NCBI GenBank assembly: GCA_903845365.1
Contig: CAIMXI010000452.1
Coordinates: 16,975-80,974, forward strand
DNA length: 64,000 bases
Direction: 5' to 3'
Origin: an uncultured Geobacteraceae bacterium
GTDB taxonomy: Bacteria; Desulfobacterota; Desulfuromonadia; Geobacterales; Pseudopelobacteraceae
Numbering within the stretch: position 1 is the stretch's first letter; the number at the start of each line of letters is the position of its first letter. The translations under genes and the position numbers were made by a program. Under the pieces are notes generated by a model. It saw nothing but the letters and a program-made list of their open reading frames with translations, searched no databases and was not told the DNA's origin. Below, piece by piece: positions 43,956 through 52,517 of this stretch.

Positions 43956-44864
43956 CTACAACTCTTCCGGAGTAAATGCGACAATTTCATCTATTGAATC
44001 AACTCCAGCCGTCAGCATCACCAAGCGGTCAATCCCCAGAGCGATTCCTGCCGAATCCGGCATGACTCCCAGCGTGTAGAGGAACGGTTCGGGAAGCGGT
44101 AGAACAGCATGTCCGGCGCAACTCCGGGCAGCATTGGCCTCTTCAAAACGGCGGCGCTGTTCGAGCGGGTCATTCAGTTCGCTGAAACCGTTTGCTAATT
44201 CCAAACCGCCGACATACAGTTCAAAACGTTCAGCAAGATTTTTATTTTCCGGCTTGACGCGGGCCAGAGCGGCCAGTTCGGCGGGATAGTCGTACAGGAT
44301 AACCGGCGCAGCAAAACCTGCCAGAGCCGGCTCAACGAGAGATGTCAGTATCTCCTCGTAAAGGCCTTTTCTAAGGCAATCCCAGACATCCCGATTTCCA
44401 AAGCGAGAAAACGACTCCTGAACGGTGATACGCTCCCAGGGGGCGCATGGATTGATTGTGATGTCTTTATAGCCAAAACAACGGCTGTCAGGTCGGCAGA
44501 TCTCTACCACATACTGTAGCAACTCTTCACTATCGGTCATCAAATTTTGATAATTGCAGTCGGCACGATACCATTCGAGCATGGTAAACTCGGAGAGATG
44601 GCGGGAACCACGCTCACCGGAGCGCCAGCAGCGGGAGATCTGAAACAGACTCTGGTGGCCGGCAGAGAGCAGGCGCTTCATACAAATTTCAGGTGAGGTT
44701 TGAAGCTGCCAGGAGGAGGTGGTAAAAACCGGATTGATATGCTCTTCAGGGGCGTTGGCAGGAATAAGAAGAGGGGTCTCAACTTCGAGAAACCCCCGCT
44801 CCCAGAAAAAATCACGCACTGCTTTTATTACCTGCGCCCGCAGCCACAAGGCGTCAGATTTCAT
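43956..44864 (-). CDS. epmA: EF-P lysine ligase EpmA (GenX/PoxA)
   Basis: 302 residues. A class II lysyl-tRNA-synthetase-like enzyme without an anticodon domain; it attaches (R)-beta-lysine to EF-P. Motif 1 region RAQVIKAVRDFFWERGFLEVETPLLIP, motif 2 FQISRCWRSGERGSRHLSEFTMLEWYRAD and motif 3 GIALGIDRLVMLTAG. Its ATG begins 3 bases after the efp stop, so epmA is translated from the efp message. The partner EpmB (lysine 2,3-aminomutase) is not in the window. Confidence 0.95.
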   Translation of the reverse strand: MKSDALWLRAQVIKAVRDFFWERGFLEVETPLLIPANAPEEHINPVFTTSSWQLQTSPEICMKRLLSAGHQSLFQISRCWRSGERGSRHLSEFTMLEWYRADCNYQNLMTDSEELLQYVVEICRPDSRCFGYKDITINPCAPWERITVQESFSRFGNRDVWDCLRKGLYEEILTSLVEPALAGFAAPVILYDYPAELAALARVKPENKNLAERFELYVGGLELANGFSELNDPLEQRRRFEEANAARSCAGHAVLPLPEPFLYTLGVMPDSAGIALGIDRLVMLTAGVDSIDEIVAFTPEEL

Positions 44865-44866
44865 GG

Positions 44867-45430
44867 TCAGCCCTTAACGCGAGTCGAATACTCGCCGGTA
44901 CGGGTGTCAATAACGATCAGTTCGCCCTCTTCGATGAAAGGGGGAACACGCAGAACATATCCTGTTTCAACGGTCGCCGGCTTTGAATCGTTGCCGCTGG
45001 TGTCCCCTTTAGCCCACTGCTCAGTTGCCGTTACGCGCAGGTTAACAAAATTGGGGAGAGAAATACCGATTGCTTTTTCTCCAAAAAGCATAACTTCCGC
45101 CTTCAGGTTTTCAAGCAGATAGTTTTTGGCATCACCCAAAGCCTCTTCTTCCATAACAACCTGCTCGTAGGTCTGCTGATCCATAAACGTATAGTGATCC
45201 CCCTCCTTGTAGAGAAACTCCATAGTACGTTCCTCAAGGTTGGCCGACTCAAAGGATTCACCAGATCTATACGTTCTGTCTAGCAGTGAGCCGTTTATCA
45301 TATTGCGCATCTTGGTGCGATACAGAGCCTGACCTTTGCCCGGTTTCACAAAGTCAAAAGCGATAACCAGATACGGATCGCCGTCCAGAATTATTTTCAA
45401 ACCTTTTTTCAAATCGGCTACGGTATACAT
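44867..45430 (-). CDS. efp: Translation elongation factor P
   Basis: 187 residues from ATG 45430 (GAGGAAC upstream); a longer start at 45463 is disfavoured. EF-P relieves ribosome stalling at polyproline. The loop KPGKGQALYRTKMRNM carries the lysine (about 32) that EpmA would modify; ATVETGYVLRVPPFIEEGELIVIDTRTGEYSTRVKG is the C-terminal OB-fold. The adjacency to epmA supports a beta-lysylated type of EF-P. Confidence 0.97.
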   Translation of the reverse strand: MYTVADLKKGLKIILDGDPYLVIAFDFVKPGKGQALYRTKMRNMINGSLLDRTYRSGESFESANLEERTMEFLYKEGDHYTFMDQQTYEQVVMEEEALGDAKNYLLENLKAEVMLFGEKAIGISLPNFVNLRVTATEQWAKGDTSGNDSKPATVETGYVLRVPPFIEEGELIVIDTRTGEYSTRVKG

Positions 45431-45514
45431 TTGTTCCTCGCAGAGTGTATTTTGAAACAACACAAGCCCTCCAGAGTGGACGGGCCTGTCAATATCAATT
45501 AGAAAGTGAGTAAT

Positions 45515-45736
45515 TTATTTGGCGCGATAAGTAATACGGCCTCTGGTGAGATCGTACGGTGAAAGCTCGACTGTAACCTTGTCACCGGGAAGTATCTTGA
45601 TGAAATATTTACGCATTTTGCCGGAAATATGAGCAAGAACTACATGATCGTTTTCCAGCTTGACCCGAAACATTGCGTTCGGCAACGGCTCTATTACAGT
45701 GCCTTCAACCTCTATAGCTTCTTCTTTAGTGCTCAT
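45515..45736 (-). CDS. infA: Translation initiation factor IF-1
   Basis: 73 residues, one S1-like OB domain: [65 protein letters not shown]. Binds the ribosomal A-site with IF-2/IF-3. It is upstream of efp in the same direction, with 84 bases between. Confidence 0.98.
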   Translation of the reverse strand: MSTKEEAIEVEGTVIEPLPNAMFRVKLENDHVVLAHISGKMRKYFIKILPGDKVTVELSPYDLTRGRITYRAK

Positions 45737-45839
45737 ACGGTAACCGGCTCCTCAGTAATACATCTGATTCTAACTGTGACAGACTACTGATAAAACAGTG
45801 GAAATGCAAGCTAAATATGAGTAACAGCTCTATTTGCGC

Positions 45840-45869
45840 TTGACACTTGCTTTACCGACGGTTTATATC
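45840..45869 (+). promoter_or_regulatory. Putative sigma-70 promoter of the M16 peptidase gene
   Basis: -35 TTGACA (exact), 18-base spacer, -10 TATATC (4 of 6). It ends about 25 bases before the ATG at 45894, with AGGTGG as ribosome site in between. Confidence 0.65.
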
Positions 45870-45893
45870 GTCCCAAACAACTGAAGGTGGTGA

Positions 45894-47162
45894 ATGAATC
45901 AAATGGTAACTACAACTACTCTTGATAATGGCGTCCGCATCGTTACCCAGCATATCGGCTATATGCATACTGTGACGACCGGAATCTGGGTTGCAAATGG
46001 CACCCGGCATGAATCACCAGAAGATAACGGTGTCGCTCATTTTATTGAACATCTGCTATTCAAGGGGACTGAGCGCCGGAGCGCCCACCAGATAACCCGT
46101 GAAATAGACTCGATGGGGGGTATCCTTAACGCGTTTACCGGTCATGAGTATGTATGTTATTACGCCAAGGTTCTGGCAAAATTTCTCCCCCGTGCTGCCG
46201 ATCTGCTGGCCGATATTTTTATGAATTCCACTTTTCCACCTGACGAAATTGAGCGCGAGCGCAAAGTTGTCCTTCAGGAAATTAAAATGCGTGATGATTC
46301 GCCGGAAGAGTGCATCAATGACCGTTTTCATCAGAATTTCTTTCGGGGTCAGATGCTCGGCATGCCGGTTCTGGGGAGTGAACAGACGGTAACCTCTCTC
46401 ACGAGGGACTCCATTATATCCCACAAAAGCAGTCGTTATCGTCCCCAGGACATTATCATTGCGGCTGCAGGCAATATAAAACACGATGAACTGGTCGCCA
46501 TTTTGTCGCCCATTTTTTCCGGAATTTTTTCATCATGGCAGCCGCAACAGGCCGATTCATTTGCTCCGGCCGGAAAAATAGTGCAACTAAGTGTGCGGGA
46601 AATGGAGCAGACGCTTGTCTGCCTTGGTACGCGTTCTCTAAAGTATGATCACCAAGACCGGTTCCCTCTTTTTCTCTTGACGACAATACTGGGTGGCGGA
46701 ATGAGTTCACGGTTGTTCCAGGAAGTTCGGGAGAAAAGAGGATTGGCGTACTCGGTCTGCTCTTATATCATTTCCCATGCGGACTCCGGAGCACTGGTCG
46801 TCTACGCCGGCACTGAAAAAGATCATTGTCGTGAAGTAATTGAGATCGCACAACGGGAGATGTCACGCCTCGTTTCCGAAGAGGTGCCACAGGACGAACT
46901 TGACGCCGCCCGCGAACAATTGAAAGGAAAAACACTCATGTCACTTGAGAGCAGTGACAGCTTGATGACCCGTTTGGCAAAAAATGAAATTTACCATCAA
47001 AAACAACATACTATTGAAGATGTAATTGCCAATTATGATGCGGTCAGCAGCAAGGATATTCAGAGAGTGGCGCAAGAGCTGTTTAAGAGTAAATTTCTTC
47101 ATCTGGAAGCAATGGGGCAAGTTGCGGATCTGGGACTGTCTGTCGATATGCTGAACGTTTAA
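45894..47162 (+). CDS. M16-family zinc peptidase (PqqL/mitochondrial processing-type)
   Basis: 422 residues. Inverted zincin motif H-x2-E-H within VAHFIEHLLFKGTERRSAHQI (about residues 50-54), with the third ligand Glu downstream in ERERKVVLQEIKM; KRGLAYSVCSYIISHADSGAL is the second domain signature. Acts on short or unfolded peptides; substrate unknown. First gene of a rightward run. Confidence 0.92.
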   Translation: MNQMVTTTTLDNGVRIVTQHIGYMHTVTTGIWVANGTRHESPEDNGVAHFIEHLLFKGTERRSAHQITREIDSMGGILNAFTGHEYVCYYAKVLAKFLPRAADLLADIFMNSTFPPDEIERERKVVLQEIKMRDDSPEECINDRFHQNFFRGQMLGMPVLGSEQTVTSLTRDSIISHKSSRYRPQDIIIAAAGNIKHDELVAILSPIFSGIFSSWQPQQADSFAPAGKIVQLSVREMEQTLVCLGTRSLKYDHQDRFPLFLLTTILGGGMSSRLFQEVREKRGLAYSVCSYIISHADSGALVVYAGTEKDHCREVIEIAQREMSRLVSEEVPQDELDAAREQLKGKTLMSLESSDSLMTRLAKNEIYHQKQHTIEDVIANYDAVSSKDIQRVAQELFKSKFLHLEAMGQVADLGLSVDMLNV

Positions 47163-47177
47163 ATTGGGGGCGGAATT

Positions 47178-47648
47178 ATGAAGGCAAGGTTATCTGTTGC
47201 GGCAAATGTTGTTATGATCGCTCTCATTACCGGTTTAGGATCGGGAAGTTTGGCGTTTGCTGAGTCGCTCCTTGAAAAAAACATGTCAGATACCCTCGAT
47301 ACCTGGCGTGAGGGGCGCTTTGAGCAGCTTTTTGACCAGTTGGCGCATCGCGGTAAAACTTCACGCGAATCATTTGTAAAAAAAATGCAGGGGTCGACGA
47401 CTCGTCCCGCCTGTTGCTGGCAGAAAATGGAGAATTTCAAAATTTTGACAGAGAAACAGGCCGAAGCTACGGTATACGTTAAAATCGGGTTGGAGGGCGC
47501 TCCCAATTCAGATGCATCAACGACTCGCGAATTCAAGTTGTCTCAAATGGATGGTGTCTGGAAAATGCAGTTAGCGGATGTACTCTCAATTGCAGGGGTA
47601 ACTGGTAAAAAGGGTCGTAAAAAAACGTTGAGCCATAAAGTACATTGA
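47178..47648 (+). CDS. Exported protein of unknown function
   Basis: 156 residues with a signal peptide (KARLSVAANVVMIALITGLGSGSLAFA, cut near 28). The mature part contains WREGRFEQLFDQLAHRGKTSRESFVKKMQ and paired cysteines RPACCWQKM. Its stop overlaps the dgt ATG by one base (TGATG). I do not recognise a family. Confidence 0.72.
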   Translation: MKARLSVAANVVMIALITGLGSGSLAFAESLLEKNMSDTLDTWREGRFEQLFDQLAHRGKTSRESFVKKMQGSTTRPACCWQKMENFKILTEKQAEATVYVKIGLEGAPNSDASTTREFKLSQMDGVWKMQLADVLSIAGVTGKKGRKKTLSHKVH

Positions 47649-48790
47649 TGAACAACTCGACCGAACGAAGCGATTTGGCTGGATATGCCTGTACAAGTGT
47701 CTCTTCACGTGGCCGCAAGCATCCTGAAGAGCATCGTGACAATCGACCTGCTTTTGAACGAGACCGTGATCGCATTATCCACTGTGCCGCTTTCAGACGG
47801 CTCGAATATAAGACCCAGGTTTTTGTCAATCATGAAGGTGATTATTATCGCACTCGCCTGACTCATTCCCTTGAAGTGGCACAAATTGGCAGGGCAATCG
47901 CCAGGAAACTACACTTAAACGAAGAACTTACCGAAGCCCTGGCGCTATCCCATGATTTGGGTCACACTCCTTTTGGCCATACCGGCGAGGACGTTCTCAA
48001 CAGACTGATGCAGGGCTTTGGAGGATTTGAGCATAACATGCAGTCTTTTCGAGTTGTCGATGAACTCGAAGAGCGATACCCCGGTTTTAATGGACTAAAC
48101 CTTACCTGGGAGGTGCGTGAGGGAATAATAAAACATTCAACACCTTATGACTCTGCAAGCGAAGTGATGGCCGATTTTTTGCCGGGTGTTGTACCGACGC
48201 TTGAAGGGCAGATCATTAATTATGCCGATGAGATCGCCTATAACAATCATGATATCGATGACGGCTTGAAGTCCGGATATATAACTCTGGGAATGCTGGA
48301 AAAGGTGGATCTGTGGCGGGATGTTTGCGCCGGAGTCCTCCGCAAGTACCCGACTATTGACGACAAACGCCTTATTTTTCAGACAATCAGTGCTTTGATA
48401 GGGCTGCTGATCGGCGATATATGTACCACTACCGCGGCACATATCGAACGGTTGGGTATCAGATCACTTGACGATCTCCGGCGAGAAAACCGTGTGATCG
48501 TGCATTTCAATCCCGACATAACCGAACGAAATATGCTTCTTAAACGCTTCCTGTTCCAGAATCTGTACCGCCATTACAAAGTCGACAAGATGCGAATTAA
48601 GGCAGAAGTCTTTATCACCAGATTATTTGAAACATATCTGCGCTACCCGAATCTGCTGCCACCGAAACACCAGTCACGTCTGGAGCGTTTCGGTCTGCAG
48701 CGGGTGGTGTGCGATTATATTGCCGGCATGACCGATCGGTTTGCGCTGGATGAATACAAGCGGTTATTCGAGCCGTACGAGCGGGTGTAA
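47648..48790 (+). CDS. dgt: dGTP triphosphohydrolase family protein (Dgt-like)
   Basis: 380 residues from ATG 47648. HD-domain nucleotide hydrolase that removes triphosphate from deoxynucleotides. HD ligands: RTRLTHSLEVAQIGRAIA, ALSHDLGHTPFGHTGEDVL, YADEIAYNNHDIDD. FRRLEYKTQVFVNHEGDYY is the family signature. The length (380) fits the type-2 subfamily (not the 500-residue E. coli enzyme). Followed after two bases by the YfbR-like gene. Confidence 0.93.
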   Translation: MNNSTERSDLAGYACTSVSSRGRKHPEEHRDNRPAFERDRDRIIHCAAFRRLEYKTQVFVNHEGDYYRTRLTHSLEVAQIGRAIARKLHLNEELTEALALSHDLGHTPFGHTGEDVLNRLMQGFGGFEHNMQSFRVVDELEERYPGFNGLNLTWEVREGIIKHSTPYDSASEVMADFLPGVVPTLEGQIINYADEIAYNNHDIDDGLKSGYITLGMLEKVDLWRDVCAGVLRKYPTIDDKRLIFQTISALIGLLIGDICTTTAAHIERLGIRSLDDLRRENRVIVHFNPDITERNMLLKRFLFQNLYRHYKVDKMRIKAEVFITRLFETYLRYPNLLPPKHQSRLERFGLQRVVCDYIAGMTDRFALDEYKRLFEPYERV

Positions 48791-48792
48791 CA

Positions 48793-49398
48793 GTGAAAGA
48801 AACGGTTAAACCCGAACAGTTTGATTTTTTCGCTTTTCTCTCCCGGATGCGTTACATCAGTCGCTGGGGCTTGATGCGCAATACGGTTCCGGAAAATATC
48901 CAGGAGCATAGCCTGGATGTAGCCATAATTGCCCATGCGCTGGTATTGATTCGGAATACCTATTTTGGAGGCCGACTTGACGCATCACGCGCGGCTCTGT
49001 ACGGAATTTTTCATGATACCAGCGAGATATTCACTGGTGATATGCCGACACCGGTCAAGCATTTTAATCCCGATTTCAAGCGATCGTTCCATCTATTAGA
49101 GGATACAGCTCGCCGAAAACTGCTGGCGATGCTGCCTCCGGAACTGGCCAGAGAGTATGAACCGCTGTTTTTTTTCGCTGATCAGGAAGAGTATGTTCAT
49201 CTGGTAAAAGCTGCCGACAAAATTGCAGCGCTGACGAAGTGCATTGAAGAGGGAAAGAGCGGTAATAACGAGTTTCGCCGGGCAGAAAAAGAGCATTTTG
49301 AACAGCTCTCCGCAAGTGACCTGCCTGAAGTAATCTATTTTATGGAAAAGCTCCTACCCGGCTACCGGTTATCGCTTGATGAGTTGAAGCTGGGGTAG
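48793..49398 (+). CDS. YfbR-like 5'-deoxynucleotidase (HD domain)
   Basis: 201 residues, GTG start. HD motifs: IQEHSLDVAIIAHAL (His), YGIFHDTSEIFTGDMPTPVKHFN (HD) and HLVKAADKIAALTKC (Asp). E. coli YfbR dephosphorylates dNMPs. Convergent with the PP-loop gene, 4 bases apart. It is almost certainly co-translated with dgt, so the two may act in series on dNTP and dNMP pools. Confidence 0.9.
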   Translation: MKETVKPEQFDFFAFLSRMRYISRWGLMRNTVPENIQEHSLDVAIIAHALVLIRNTYFGGRLDASRAALYGIFHDTSEIFTGDMPTPVKHFNPDFKRSFHLLEDTARRKLLAMLPPELAREYEPLFFFADQEEYVHLVKAADKIAALTKCIEEGKSGNNEFRRAEKEHFEQLSASDLPEVIYFMEKLLPGYRLSLDELKLG

Positions 49399-49402
49399 CC
49401 TG

Positions 49403-50410
49403 TTACGCTATCAGATATTCCTCCGCTGCATCAGCCCCTATGTCATTTACTACTGTGAACATCGTTGTCAAATCATTGACTCTATGCTCGATGCGACACT
49501 CTGCACCAAACTCAGCTTTAGTATAGCGGAGCATGATTCTGGCGCTCAATTTCAGGAGATCGTCATCTTGACCGCCGATGATAATAGTCACCGGGGTATT
49601 GCCATCCAGCCAGGTAAGAGCTGCTTCATCAGAATTGCGGCTGTTCTCAAGGATGTCGTTGTCAGCTTCACTTCGCCCCATTATTGCTTTGGTATGCGGG
49701 CCGACACGAAATTGCCTGCCGGTCTTCAACAATCTGAAGTCGCGCAGATTCAGCTCTTCCGAATGAGCGAAGACGTCCTTGATTTTGGGAACGAATGACA
49801 GTTCCGTCAACAGGCAGCCGCCAGCCGGACAGGGGTAGTTTTTTACATCCAGGTTTTCAGCCATCTGCATCTGCACCGAACGTGACCTCCCTTCTATTGC
49901 CAGAAGCCTGTTCCGATCCACCCACCCCTCTTTTTCAGGAATCGTCGGTTTAAAATGACGGGCAGAGAGAGGGCGCAGCAGCAGGCCATCAAGCCCGCTT
50001 TCCCGCTCAATTACCCTTAACGTATCCCGCCTCTGGCTCATTGGACGTTGACCTAGCACCTCCCCTGTAAAGACAAAATCGGCTCCGCTTTCGAGCATAT
50101 ACTCCCTGGCTTTCTTGAGGAGATAGATGCGGCAGTCTATGCATGGATTAACTCCCTTTCCGTAGCCGTACACCGGATTACGAATGGTTTCGAGATAATC
50201 CACTCCTTTATGCATTACCTTGATCGGAATATTGAATTCCTGGGCAACACGAACCGCTTCTGATTTACAGCCGGAGTTTTTTCCGGTACAGGTGCAAAAT
50301 GGCGATGTAAAATTGAGCGCTTCAACGTTGATACCAAGATCCAGCATCATTTTGACGGCCAGAGTTGAGTCGAGACCTCCGGAGAGGAGGGCAATTGCTT
50401 TTCGTTTCAT
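49403..50410 (-). CDS. PP-loop ATP pyrophosphatase, tRNA-thiolase-like
   Basis: 335 residues. N-type ATP pyrophosphatase motif LLSGGLDSTLAVKMM (about 8-22), and the cysteines TSPFCTCTGKNSGCK, NPCIDCRIYLLKKAREYM, FVFTGEVLGQRPMSQRRDTLRVI and NYPCPAGGCLLTE. It resembles MnmA/ThiI-type tRNA sulfur-transfer enzymes but lacks a THUMP domain; related proteins are often annotated as tRNA 2-thiouridine synthases. Which nucleoside it modifies is not known. Ribosome site AGGAG. Confidence 0.82.
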   Translation of the reverse strand: MKRKAIALLSGGLDSTLAVKMMLDLGINVEALNFTSPFCTCTGKNSGCKSEAVRVAQEFNIPIKVMHKGVDYLETIRNPVYGYGKGVNPCIDCRIYLLKKAREYMLESGADFVFTGEVLGQRPMSQRRDTLRVIERESGLDGLLLRPLSARHFKPTIPEKEGWVDRNRLLAIEGRSRSVQMQMAENLDVKNYPCPAGGCLLTELSFVPKIKDVFAHSEELNLRDFRLLKTGRQFRVGPHTKAIMGRSEADNDILENSRNSDEAALTWLDGNTPVTIIIGGQDDDLLKLSARIMLRYTKAEFGAECRIEHRVNDLTTMFTVVNDIGADAAEEYLIA

Positions 50411-50608
50411 ATATGTTGCTCCTGGGGATCCAGACGATATATTCGGGACAGCCGGTGGCTTTCATAGTACCAATTTTTGCGAAAGTAGCATGACGTCGAA
50501 CAGAATGTAAAGCTGTATGTCGAAAAAATGACACTTGTACTCCAGCGAACTTCTGCTAGAATGCACCTGTTCATGATGTAGTAAAATCAGCGCAGAAACG
50601 GTTTGTTT

Positions 50609-51853
50609 ATGACTTCTTCACAGGATAAATTTTTTTTAGGACGGCAACCGATTCTTGATCGCAATCAGGAGATTACCGGCTTTGAGCTGCTGTTTCGTTC
50701 AGCCGATATCGGCCATGCGGTTTTTGACAGCTATTCCCAGGCGTGCTCGGATGTGATCATACTCGCGCTTAGCTCTTTTGGCATTCATGAGGTACTTGGT
50801 GGAAAACTTGGCTTCATAAACATATCTCTCGATGTACTCCTGTCAGATTTGTTTGAACTTTTGCCGAATGAGACAACAGTACTTGAACTGCTGGAGAATA
50901 TTCCGCTTGATGACGTGGTGCTTGAACGCTGTCGAGAGCTGAAAGAGCTCGGCTTTGCACTCGCCCTTGACGATCACATATTTGATCCATCTAATAGCGA
51001 AATATATTATCTCGCTGATATTGTTAAAATAGATATTCTTATGACAGGAATTGATGCGTTGCCGGATGTGGTCAGTCAGTTTCGAAATTACCCTGTCAAA
51101 CTTTTGGCTGAAAAAGTAGAAACGATGGAACAGTTTCAGATCTGTTCCGATTTGGGCTTTGATCTGTTTCAAGGGTATTTTTTCGCTCGACCGGATGTGC
51201 TGAATAGACAAAAGATTGATGTTTCCGGACTCGCACTACTCAAGTTGCTGGAGCAGTTGTCAACGAGAGCCAGTATTGAAACTATAGAAATGACCTTTAA
51301 AGAGAATCCGGGTCTCTCTTACAACCTGCTGAAACTCGTTAATTCAGTATCTCTCGGGATGCGCGAAAAAATTAAAACACTTCGACATGCGATTCTTTCA
51401 ATCGGGATGAATTCATTGCGGCGCTGGACACAACTGTCGCTGTTTGCTGGACGTGATTCGCGTGGTATTAATCATCCGTTGCTTGAGATGGGTGCCGTTC
51501 GCGGAAGACTTATGGAAATTCTTTTTAAGCAGTTAGATGGCTCCACTGTCAGTGATGAACGAGCTGAGGCGGCATTTATGGTAGGCATTCTTTCATTGCT
51601 CGATGTTTTGTTTGAAACTCCGATGGAGGAGATTATTGCCAACCTCAACCTTAATGATGATGTCACTCAAGCCCTGTTGTACAGGAAAGGGCGACTAGGC
51701 AAGATGTTAATTCTGGCTGAAAAGCTGGAGGTTACTGACTTTGATGCGGTAACGGTTCTTCTTGATGAGTGCAGAGTCTCGCTCGCTCAACTGCTGAAGG
51801 CACAACTCGAAGCATTTAACTGGAGAAGCTCAATTGTACACCAGGGGGATTAG
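50609..51853 (+). CDS. EAL and HDOD domain protein (YuxH-like)
   Basis: 414 residues from the ATG at 50609. EAL-like domain 1-200 (LGRQPILDRNQEITGFELLFRS; VNISLDVLLSD; LALDDHIFDPSNSEI; VKIDILMTG; LAEKVETMEQF) and HDOD domain 210-400 (LLKLLEQLSTRASIETIEM; LSYNLLKLVNSVSLGMREKIKTLRHAILSIG). The EAL triad is ELL, and the usual DDFGTG is DDHIFD, so c-di-GMP cleavage is unlikely; it may bind c-di-GMP or act as a signalling scaffold. The HDOD region has no HD pair. Geobacter relatives carry many such proteins. Confidence 0.9.
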   Translation: MTSSQDKFFLGRQPILDRNQEITGFELLFRSADIGHAVFDSYSQACSDVIILALSSFGIHEVLGGKLGFINISLDVLLSDLFELLPNETTVLELLENIPLDDVVLERCRELKELGFALALDDHIFDPSNSEIYYLADIVKIDILMTGIDALPDVVSQFRNYPVKLLAEKVETMEQFQICSDLGFDLFQGYFFARPDVLNRQKIDVSGLALLKLLEQLSTRASIETIEMTFKENPGLSYNLLKLVNSVSLGMREKIKTLRHAILSIGMNSLRRWTQLSLFAGRDSRGINHPLLEMGAVRGRLMEILFKQLDGSTVSDERAEAAFMVGILSLLDVLFETPMEEIIANLNLNDDVTQALLYRKGRLGKMLILAEKLEVTDFDAVTVLLDECRVSLAQLLKAQLEAFNWRSSIVHQGD

Positions 51854-51863
51854 GTAGCCGGAT

Positions 51864-52418
51864 ATGCGTGTAAAAAAACTGTTGGCTCAATATCTCGAAG
51901 GTAAACCACTCGAAATTGTAACCGAGCACAGTCGTCATGTCGCCGACCTTGCTCTTAAAGTCGCCGCCAGTCTGGCGCTCCCTGAAGAAACCAGACTTTT
52001 TATCGAGGAAGCGGCGCTGCTTCACGATATCGGCGTCAGTCAGGTATATGCTCCGGACCTTGGTTTGTATGGCCAGCATCCGTACATTATGCATGGAGTT
52101 CTCGGACGGGAAATTCTTGACAGGGAAGGACTCCCCCTTCATGCACGGGTCTGTGAACGTCATACCGGTGTCGGTTTGACACTCGAAGATATTGTCCGCC
52201 AGGGATTGCCTTTGCCGCAGAGAGACATGTGCCCAGAGTCACTTGCCGAGCAGATCATCTGTTTTGCCGACCTGTTCTATTCGAAAAAGCCGGATAGATT
52301 GGCCGAGCGCAAAACGGTCGAAAAGGTACGGAAAAAACTGCTCCCGTTTGGTGAAGAAAAGGTGGAAATATTTGACTCCTGGCTCACCCGGTTCAGTAAA
52401 AGCGCAATCAACATCTGA
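51864..52418 (+). CDS. HD-domain (HDIG-type) metal phosphohydrolase
   Basis: 184 residues. HD signature: VTEHSRHVADLALKVAASLAL, AALLHDIGVSQVYAPDLGLYGQHPYIMHGVLGREIL, RVCERHTGVGLTLEDI and LAEQIICFADLFYSKKPDR, all placed as in YqeK-like or related uncharacterised HDIG proteins. It begins 11 bases after the EAL-HDOD gene, so they may be co-transcribed. The substrate is unknown; diadenosine or nucleotide phosphates are common for the fold. Confidence 0.85.
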   Translation: MRVKKLLAQYLEGKPLEIVTEHSRHVADLALKVAASLALPEETRLFIEEAALLHDIGVSQVYAPDLGLYGQHPYIMHGVLGREILDREGLPLHARVCERHTGVGLTLEDIVRQGLPLPQRDMCPESLAEQIICFADLFYSKKPDRLAERKTVEKVRKKLLPFGEEKVEIFDSWLTRFSKSAINI

Positions 52419-52517
52419 AGCACCATGATGTTCAAATATTACGGAAGATCCCCGAAATGCTGTTGCTTTTTATCTCCCCTTGATTTACATTAGCCCCCCT
52501 TTTGCTCCATATTACTA

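Noticed and set aside
50603..50608. TTG start two codons before the EAL-HDOD ATG
   Set aside because: The ATG at 50609 is the more usual start and nothing favours the TTG.
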